Shown piece after piece: positions 8,601 to 11,403 of a stretch of DNA of 11,403 nt; positions within the stretch are counted from its first letter, which is position 1; each line of letters opens with the position of its first letter. The translations under genes and the position numbers were made by a program. The notes under the pieces were generated by a model. The model was not told where the DNA came from and searched no databases. It saw nothing but the letters and a program-made list of their open reading frames with translations. The stretch comes from CAYLZO01 sp964387775. GTDB taxonomy: Bacteria; Chloroflexota; Anaerolineae; JAAYZQ01. The stretch lies in assembly GCA_964387775.1 (NCBI GenBank), contig CAYLZO010000174.1, positions 1 through 11,403 of the forward strand, given 5' to 3'.

Positions 8601-9086
8601 CAGGGCGAAGGGGTCGGGCGGCTGGGGGGCCTGGCGCGTTTCCATGTTCAGGATAGCCAGTGTGGCCGGCACGGTGGCCAGCTTGATGAGGTCGTCGGCC
8701 TTGACGAGGCCCACGACGCGGTTGAACTCGGGTCCCTCGACGACGCGGAGGCGGTCAAAGTAGCGCGCCAGATCGACGTCGTGCTGAACCAGGACGGTGA
8801 CCTTGACGAGTTCCTCTCCCCCGGCCCGCGCCTCGGGGCGCAGTTCGGGGTCGATGATCCGGAGAGCCTGCTCGGGGGTTCGCACGCCCGGGGGGGCCTC
8901 GACGATGGGCATCTGAGGCCCCTCCTGGACCGCGCCGCCGGGTCTTTGGCTCCTGGGCGCCTCTCTCCGCTCCCGATCGGGGGCTTGGCGCTGGGGTTCC
9001 TGGGCCACGACCCCTGCCGAGGTCGGGATGAGGACCACCAGCATGGTGGCGATAATCAAAAGGTGTAACCACTTGATGCGCTTCAT
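2679..9086 (-). CDS. Giant secreted pyrolysin-like S8 serine protease with DUF11 repeats
   Basis: A 2135-aa exported subtilisin-family endopeptidase. A signal peptide (KRIKW, then a hydrophobic core) probably ends at VVA/Q near residue 28, and a propeptide-like region spans ~90-155. Catalytic residues are D239 (VVDTGVD), H473 (GGDHGT), oxyanion N617 (TGNSG) and S710 (GTSRSGP). The 234 residues between Asp and His are far more than in classical subtilisins; pyrolysin carries a comparable insert. Downstream are a DTNANGVMNSGE loop (~937-948, Ca-binding look), a jelly-roll (choice-of-anchor J/MAM-like) domain (~1053-1219), a PPC-like domain (~1465-1545), a DUF11 unit split by a second jelly-roll (~1615-1880), two identical DUF11 units (~1886-2119), and the tail YYYYLPVVFKNY. 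ATG 9086 is preferred over the in-frame TTG at 9110 because AAAGGAG lies 12 nt before it and it opens the signal peptide. The tail suggests secretion or surface retention; the substrate is unknown. Confidence 0.93.
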   Translation of the reverse strand: MKRIKWLHLLIIATMLVVLIPTSAGVVAQEPQRQAPDRERREAPRSQRPGGAVQEGPQMPIVEAPPGVRTPEQALRIIDPELRPEARAGGEELVKVTVLVQHDVDLARYFDRLRVVEGPEFNRVVGLVKADDLIKLATVPATLAILNMETRQAPQPPDPFALLGEADPPERLTRSLEDVNPPDLSREERMFGSGPRTTEGNAPQSFYTNDTNGVWETWSQGITGDGDVANDPVKLAVVDTGVDFANPDLFGTQARVWSPNSNYYDASGGIGWPIAFDDRSMSDFALDVKDYRGNWGWYMNAFEVIQDPDLGSLDPFTFTVDHPDLGMEVVYTISSTVQSWNTNGGLYRFGWHPDDTLAAQLGETPGVLVTGEDTAGTDWGLFDTIYVDILPDYLFDAGAFDAWAFLGQEIACINLGWSAPGACDLSAGMIYYIADGKTPVPGSDWLYGLPPILDDGSVVAFMLNDVTENGGDHGTLCAGTAVGQGNIVEMPYGGTYGDIYWPPSWYNPGVDGGISQGPGRDTKLVAIGNYYAGGSSLNNYDFVALGYDGLPAGHPNDANDQPHIYTNSYGSGAVENDGWNLSSRYVSLINRGYVAQQGLALPDGGDHSPLFVGSTGNSGFGYGTVTSPQPETAVMVGVETVFGQFNLGDTALSRDWVNWGQLGGFSDRGPTSMSTLGVHTLANGFFGSGNIPLNYLIGGDWAVDFWAGTSRSGPEAGGILALIYDAFWQKHGRYPTWYEARNLLMNGNRAAFNDPKAGPGLANALNAVEIVTGTRGLMVSSSEGDGYWIPGEYRGDEFPGFARGLFSGESDTEVFSVTNHGDAAVTANLAPVSLEMYDSRDWNFTTLPLDDEGPGTRYYGRRLYGPPDSNPGYEASDPFFDSTDPADVEALTDADLMVVRMSWPESQFQENPGANWWFLYAAAWRDVDVADSSWFTDTNANGVMNSGEFQDEWVRISYDYHGNTAEVRIREPMNLINGEVWENEPALAAMDDILIMPRHFYYGGFDTTDLKITVELYEEVEWAEITLDTGEVTVPAGSTETFEATADTILASNVYLDEDFETWPLSGWNIANNGGDCVWREGSGDSFTNVDPNFTGGSGEYADADSDECGPATLMDTELRTPVMDLSAETTIILEFKWDYDTFSGLDTADVDVSNDGGSTWTNVWSRSGSDYWGPNTTRLDISALAAGQSNVMVRFYYYDAEWEGWWQVDDVRVYSGVVEPPGEYAGYIKLTYTEPYTYSEYLPVEKQIWFPADIDPVLGGVEQPYPYSNGEMFGGRGPSSTGERAESGDWRFFYTDVVGQPDPGSYLLAHTTWEAPGTPPWATDLDTLFYGPVPHDPLFTGFNNVFGPHGLEVVGGSLRAGSAPDWDYHTSTGGPSDWNSIPMENEGLYGVAAQVVRWGGEMTRVPYTITVGTVQATPEVVMEGLTCLSCTVPIYFKTNHEDLAGRALDAIGYGFNQPVHETLPVTQSESTFYNYTITAEDAYKLQVNTFHPNPSVDVDLVVYYEGTPVGSSGRSDSNEQVLLSNPPAGEYQIELYGYGIPMGITPTALDIVEISGAGAMTVGNLPTSIETGVWYEMDLHFETRPDFGVWTGLVFLGPEGSPTAVEIPVTLYQGDAEKMAWQDSVLPGELVTYTLTLTASPGGPVWWNLVDSVPAGMEFVSVEGADYNPVLDQIEWTGYLGSGGAVTEGFESGMTPPPGWTQEISNTAYTWLVTDSVYIHSGAHGAYVPYDYDQDEWLLSPEVEITSGMLDLWSQGSVYWCRDTNDNCDVNAWLVVGAVGGLDDVLLGQLEDDWPANWTWTQGTFNLTPHLPGGPVRIGLQYVGSNGADAAVDDVTLITPIDNVTHTITLTLRATELGNPLNTAYVTTGPNVCPIEDTVSVVAPTLYITKSVAPGSQYPGLPVTYTLVFGNKGDADAVGVVVSDVLPAEVEYAWSDPMGVYTDHDVVWGPMTLTAGAEVTATLVVTVGSEVTPPLTLTNTAYLFWADETYVTEASHQVVAPTLYITKSVAPGSQYPGLPVTYTLVFGNKGDADAVGVVVSDVLPAEVEYAWSDPMGVYTDHDVVWGPMTLTAGAEVTATLVVTVGSEVTPPLTLTNTAYLFWADETYVTEASHQVVAPPVEFYYYYLPVVFKNY
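2731..3443 (-). repeat. Exact 351-bp tandem duplication encoding two DUF11 units
   Basis: Copy 1 is 2731-3081 and copy 2 is 3082-3432. Reading base by base I find no difference between them. A further 11 nt (3433-3443) repeat the start of the unit before similarity ends. The period is 117 codons, so the frame is kept and each unit is one complete DUF11 domain, beginning near APTLYITKSVAPGSQYPG and ending near TEASHQVV. Absence of even silent changes implies a very recent duplication, gene conversion, or an assembly effect. Confidence 0.95.
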
Positions 9087-9172
9087 GGGTCTCTGTTTCT
9101 CCTTTCCCAAATGATCTGGTCAAAGCGCGTGGAGCTCGTACACGTCCGTTTTCGAGAAATCTGTGGTTGCGC

Positions 9173-9183
9173 TCACCTCCTTT
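9173..9183 (-). promoter_or_regulatory. Perfect orphan Shine-Dalgarno sequence in the protease leader
   Basis: AAAGGAGGTGA matches the full anti-Shine-Dalgarno complement, better than the site used by the protease gene itself. No ATG follows at a normal distance. The only in-frame start is the GTG inside the site (9176), which would give an 18-residue peptide, VSATTDFSKTDVYELHAL, ending at 9120. The overlap of site and start makes that start doubtful. Confidence 0.4.
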
Positions 9184-9250
9184 CCAAGGGCTCTGCTGGA
9201 CTGCCAGGAGCCGCCATCGCGCTCTCGGGCGGCCGCCCGGCCGGTCTCTG

Positions 9251-9301
9251 AAAGAAAAAACCAAAAGTCCGCCACGCCCGGAGGCGTCGGCCAACTTCTG
9301 G
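9251..9301 (-). terminator. Intrinsic terminator within the protease leader (attenuator candidate)
   Basis: In minus-strand RNA, 9294-9301 pair with 9261-9268 (8 bp including one G-U), 9288-9290 with 9269-9271, and 9283-9287 with 9274-9278, closed by a 4-nt loop with small bulges between the segments. The run UUUUUUCUUU (9260-9251) follows at once. The wobble pair is a mismatch if read from the plus strand, which supports minus-strand use. An alternative small hairpin (9295-9299 with 9306-9310) would compete with the outer stem. Confidence 0.7.
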
Positions 9302-9331
9302 TTCGAGAAGGGCTTGCCAGCAATCGAGAGT

Positions 9332-9361
9332 CACAACGTTGTGCCAATCACCAATTTGGTG
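9332..9361. repeat. Pair of adjacent palindromes CAC-AA..TT-GTG
   Basis: CACAACGTTGTG (9332-9343) is a perfect 12-nt palindrome and CACCAATTTGGTG (9349-9361) is a perfect 13-nt one around its central base. They are 5 nt apart and share outer CAC/GTG and inner AA/TT. Their spacing and likeness suggest two operator half-regions or two RNA hairpins in the protease leader. No binding protein can be named. Confidence 0.5.
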
Positions 9362-9522
9362 CTGCATGTGGTCTGTGTCCTCTTGTGATTCCGGATTGCC
9401 CGGATCGGAAACGGAACTCACCCCACCGCTGTCCCGTGGGAGAGGCAGCCGGGCGAGAAAAAGAGAAATTGTACGAAATCTAGAAATACATCAGCGGAAA
9501 CACAACAACCCCTAGCATCCCC

Positions 9523-9551
9523 ATTCTATATCACTTTGAACCTCCTGTCAA
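9523..9551 (-). promoter_or_regulatory. Sigma70-type promoter for the protease leader
   Basis: On the minus strand TTGACA (9551-9546) and TAGAAT (9528-9523) are separated by 17 nt, a near-consensus housekeeping promoter. Transcription would start near 9516. No other promoter of this quality was seen between here and the protease start. Confidence 0.75.
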
Positions 9552-9826
9552 TTCGAGGCATTTGGAAGCAGCACTTCTGAAGGACCAAGACCTTTTGGGC
9601 GCGCTCTTTGGGACCGGAGTAGGTTGTCTCGGTGCCAAATCGTCGCTCTGGATGACAAAACCCTAAAGGCCTGGTTCCAAACCACCGGGAAGGGCCACCG
9701 ATCCCTGCGAAAAGGGCCAGAACCTGCATCAATTCCTGACATCGTTCTACGCCGAGATCGCCCCATATTCGCCGATTTCTCATCCTCTACGGCTTTTGCG
9801 CAGGCAATCTGATTCCGGGCGCCTAC
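9552..9826. other. Intergenic stretch between divergent promoters
   Basis: These ~275 bp lie between the two divergent promoters. Short open frames exist on both strands, but none has a convincing ribosome site, a recognisable product or family-like composition. No tRNA, terminator or repeat was seen. It may hold upstream activator sites for either promoter. Confidence 0.5.
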
Positions 9827-9855
9827 TTGACAAATTCCTACCTCCCCTATACAAT
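9827..9855 (+). promoter_or_regulatory. Sigma70-type promoter for the epimerase gene
   Basis: TTGACA (9827-9832) and TACAAT (9850-9855) are separated by 17 nt. Transcription would start near 9862 and give a ~172-nt leader. That leader contains an 8-bp hairpin (9872-9879 with 9883-9890) early on and GGGGAGGA (10013-10020) before the ATG, but no U-run terminator. Confidence 0.75.
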
Positions 9856-10033
9856 GAGCGTTGCGCGTCGTTTCCGGCCCAAGGTCGGAAGTGGGCAGGA
9901 TCCAGTTTAGGGCTTGGGAGGATCGTGTTTACACCGCAGAACGTAGGCCCTGGGCTGTAGTCATTGACTGGAAGGGATGATGGTAGATTCTGGGATAGCG
10001 TGAGGTATTTAGGGGGAGGATAGATCCTAGACC

Positions 10034-11047
10034 ATGACCCACTATCTCATTACCGGTGGGGCCGGCTTTGTCGGCTCCCACCTGTCCGAGGCGCTGCTGG
10101 CCCAGGGGCACCGGGTCACGGTGATCGACGATCTCTCGACGGGCCGCTTTGAAAACATCGTCCACCTCCAGGGCCGGTCCGACTTTCGCTTCGCCCTCGA
10201 CACCATCACCCAGGAGGTGGTGATGGACCGGCTGGTGAGCGAGTGTGACGTGGTCGTCCACCTGGCGGCGGCCGTCGGCGTGGAGCTGATCATCCGGGAC
10301 CCCGTGCACGTCATCGAGACGAATATCTTGGGCACCCGCTCGGTGCTCAAAGTGGCCAACCGCTACCGCAAGAAGGTGCTCATCGCCTCCACGTCGGAAA
10401 TCTATGGCAAGAACACCCGCGTGCCCTTCCGCGAGGACGACGACCGGGTCCTGGGGCCGACGACGGTGGCCCGCTGGAGCTACTCCTCTTCCAAGGCCGT
10501 GGACGAGTTCCTGGCCCTGGCCTACCACCGGCAGATGGAGCTGCCGGTGGTGGTCTTTCGCCTCTTTAACACGGTCGGCCCCCGGCAGACGGGCCGCTAT
10601 GGCATGGTCGTGCCCCGTTTCGTGCGGCAGGCCCTGGCCGGCGAGCCGCTGACGGTCTATGGCGATGGCAGCCAGGCCCGGTGTTTCATGCACGTGGCCG
10701 ATGCGGTGGCGGCCATCGTCGCCCTGGCCGAGTCGGCGAAGGCGGTGGGCGAGGTGTTCAACATCGGCTCCACGGAGGAGGTCTCGATCCTGGAGCTGGC
10801 CCGGCGGGTGGCAAAGCTGGCCGGGGTGGAGGAAGAGATCGAGCTCATCCCCTACGAGGAGGCTTACGGCGCCGGGTTCGAGGACATGGAGCGCCGGGTG
10901 CCCGACGTGTCCAAGATCGAGCGCCACGCGGGCTGGCAGCCGAAGCGGTCGCTGGACGAGATCCTGCGAGACGTGATCGCTTATCAGAGCGAGCAGCTAT
11001 CAGCCGCCAGCAGGCCGATGAGCCTCGGCGCAAGAGCTGACGGCTAA
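10034..11047 (+). CDS. NAD-dependent sugar-nucleotide epimerase/dehydratase
   Basis: A 337-aa extended short-chain dehydrogenase/reductase acting on a nucleotide sugar, probably in the cytoplasm. The NAD-binding GxxGxxG is G8/G11/G14 (TGGAGFVG), the ribose-binding acidic residues are D32/D33, the catalytic Ser/Thr lies in STSEIYG (119-125), and YxxxK is Y150/K154. RLFNTVGPRQ (176-185) and TVYGDGSQARCFMHVAD (207-223) are typical substrate-domain motifs. The family includes UDP-glucose 4-epimerase, UDP-glucuronate decarboxylase and GDP-mannose dehydratase; sequence alone does not fix the substrate. The ATG follows GGGGAGGA by 13 nt, rather far. The last ~19 residues (after VIAYQ) extend beyond the usual end and are coded by repeat-like DNA. 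A second epimerase follows 68 bp on, suggesting a surface-polysaccharide precursor operon. Confidence 0.92.
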   Translation: MTHYLITGGAGFVGSHLSEALLAQGHRVTVIDDLSTGRFENIVHLQGRSDFRFALDTITQEVVMDRLVSECDVVVHLAAAVGVELIIRDPVHVIETNILGTRSVLKVANRYRKKVLIASTSEIYGKNTRVPFREDDDRVLGPTTVARWSYSSSKAVDEFLALAYHRQMELPVVVFRLFNTVGPRQTGRYGMVVPRFVRQALAGEPLTVYGDGSQARCFMHVADAVAAIVALAESAKAVGEVFNIGSTEEVSILELARRVAKLAGVEEEIELIPYEEAYGAGFEDMERRVPDVSKIERHAGWQPKRSLDEILRDVIAYQSEQLSAASRPMSLGARADG

Positions 11048-11082
11048 ACGCTGACGGCTAAACGCTGACGGCTAAACGCTGA
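11036..11082 (+). repeat. 14-bp tandem repeat overlapping the epimerase stop codon
   Basis: The unit GCTGACGGCTAAAC occurs three times without change (from 11036, 11050 and 11064), followed by a partial GCTGA. Each unit splits into related heptamers GCTGACG and GCTAAAC. The stop codon TAA (11045-11047) lies in the first unit. An inverted near-copy (AGCCGCCAGC, 11002-11011) inside the end of the gene could pair with 11036-11045 in RNA. Confidence 0.9.
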
Positions 11083-11115
11083 CTACTGAAAGCTTACCAG
11101 GAGGAAGAGAAGCGC

Positions 11116-11403
11116 ATGAGAAAGGCATTGGTGTGCGGTGCCGGCGGGTTTATCGGCGGGCACCTGGTCAAGAAACTGAAGCGAGAGGGCTACTGGGTGC
11201 GGGGCGTGGACATCAAGGCCCACGAGTTCGCCCCAACCCAGGCCGACGAGTTCCTGCTGCTCGACCTGCGCGAGCCGCACAACTGCTGGCAGGCGCTGAA
11301 TCTCGGTTCCGCTCAGTCTGAGCGGCATCCTGCGACCAAAGGGAGTGTCGCGCAGTCCCCCGCTTCGCCAGTCCCCTTTGGGGATGTGCCTGACCGCCAC
11401 AGG
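11116..11403 (+). CDS. GDP-mannose 3,5-epimerase-like protein, partial, perhaps interrupted
   Basis: The first 96 codons of an open frame that continues past the window. Residues 1-63 are the Rossmann start of an extended short-chain dehydrogenase/reductase: G8/G11/G14 (CGAGGFIGGHL), D32 for the NAD ribose, and a DLRE segment at 50-53. The opening (ALVCGAGGFIGGHL, then WVRGVDIK and a short DEF...DLREP stretch) is what I expect of GDP-mannose 3,5-epimerase relatives, which make GDP-L-galactose or related sugars. The ATG has CAGGAGGA (11098-11105) 10 nt upstream. From ~11305 the expected FDEVYQLAA-like segment is absent; instead the frame reads through palindrome-rich DNA with no family similarity. 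It is either an interrupted gene or an in-frame insertion. Confidence 0.7.
   Translation, partial: MRKALVCGAGGFIGGHLVKKLKREGYWVRGVDIKAHEFAPTQADEFLLLDLREPHNCWQALNLGSAQSERHPATKGSVAQSPASPVPFGDVPDRHR
11305..11403. repeat. Palindrome-rich segment, candidate small inserted element
   Basis: The segment starts where the second epimerase loses family similarity. It holds a 17-nt perfect palindrome around one base (11309-11325), an 8-bp inverted repeat (11336-11343 with 11374-11381), and a small hairpin TCCCC-TTT-GGGGA (11372-11384). Such dense dyads are typical of REP- or MITE-like intergenic elements. No transposase or target duplication can be seen because the window ends inside it. Confidence 0.4.

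Larger units (their letters stand above)
9087..9516 (-). promoter_or_regulatory. Long 5' leader of the protease gene
   Basis: About 430 nt separate the inferred transcription start (~9516) from the protease ATG. In order of transcription it holds a small hairpin around 9390-9410 (CCGG arms), two adjacent palindromes (9361-9349 and 9343-9332), the terminator (9301-9251), a GC palindrome (9239-9226), and two Shine-Dalgarno sites. One ATG-started reading frame of 64 codons (9367-9173) has a weak AGAGGA site, runs through the terminator and ends in the orphan Shine-Dalgarno. I do not recognise its product and do not call it a gene. No known riboswitch class was recognised. Confidence 0.5.

Noticed and set aside
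9226..9239. 14-nt palindrome CGGGCGGCCGCCCG as an operator
   Set aside because: Short GC palindromes arise often in DNA of this composition; there is no second copy nearby, so it is only listed as part of the leader.
9283..9301. Resemblance of GACGCCTCCGG to part of a c-di-GMP-I riboswitch
   Set aside because: Only a short string is similar; the conserved core and the tetraloop-receptor arrangement are not present, and this DNA is better explained as the terminator stem.
9163..9483. Plus-strand frames of 70-106 codons in the protease leader
   Set aside because: Several frames on both strands are open at once, none has a good ribosome site or known motif, and the region is better explained as a structured leader.
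9526..9812. Short frames on both strands between the divergent promoters
   Set aside because: They overlap one another and the protease promoter, and no start signal or recognisable product was found.
10017..10028. AGGA-TAGA-TCCT mini-hairpin at the epimerase ribosome site
   Set aside because: A 4-bp stem is too weak to claim as regulation; it might only shorten the effective distance between ribosome site and start.

Overview
The window looks like chromosomal DNA from a GC-rich bacterium, most likely of the phylum Chloroflexota (Anaerolineae-like). This is an inference. It rests on high GC, Gram-positive-like Shine-Dalgarno sites (AAAGGAG), a giant secreted subtilase built from DUF11 and jelly-roll domains that ends in a -YLPVVFKNY tail, and sugar-nucleotide epimerases of a type I associate with that phylum. 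No RNA gene, CRISPR array or complete insertion sequence was seen.

Left part (1-2680). A small DUF1232 (YkvA-like) protein is followed on the same strand by a MerR-type DNA-binding protein with a long coiled coil. A strong 33-nt inverted repeat lies between them. The MerR-type gene converges on rimO (ribosomal protein S12 methylthiotransferase, TTG start), and the two stop codons lie side by side. The apparent intrinsic terminator of the MerR-type gene sits inside the 3' coding region of rimO. rimO has its own sigma70-type promoter and is insulated from the next gene by a perfect 15-bp terminator hairpin.

Centre (2679-9516, minus strand). One gene of about 6.4 kb encodes an exported pyrolysin-like S8 serine protease of 2135 aa. 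It has a signal peptide, a propeptide, an intact Asp/His/Asn/Ser set with a large insert between Asp and His, many beta-sandwich modules, and two DUF11 repeats identical at the DNA level (351 bp each). It is preceded by a leader of about 430 nt. The leader starts at a TTGACA/TAGAAT promoter and contains a convincing intrinsic terminator about 165 nt before the start codon, so attenuation (riboswitch, leader peptide or protein-controlled) or a short separate transcript is likely. This is the strongest candidate for an undescribed regulatory element here.

Right part (9552-11403, plus strand). A divergent TTGACA/TACAAT promoter drives an NAD-dependent sugar-nucleotide epimerase/dehydratase with a leader of about 170 nt. 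Then come a 14-bp tandem repeat overlapping its stop codon and the start of a second epimerase resembling GDP-mannose 3,5-epimerase. Together they suggest the beginning of a surface-glycan precursor cluster. The second epimerase loses family similarity after about residue 63, where palindrome-rich DNA begins, so it may be interrupted by a small repeat element. The window ends before this can be resolved.
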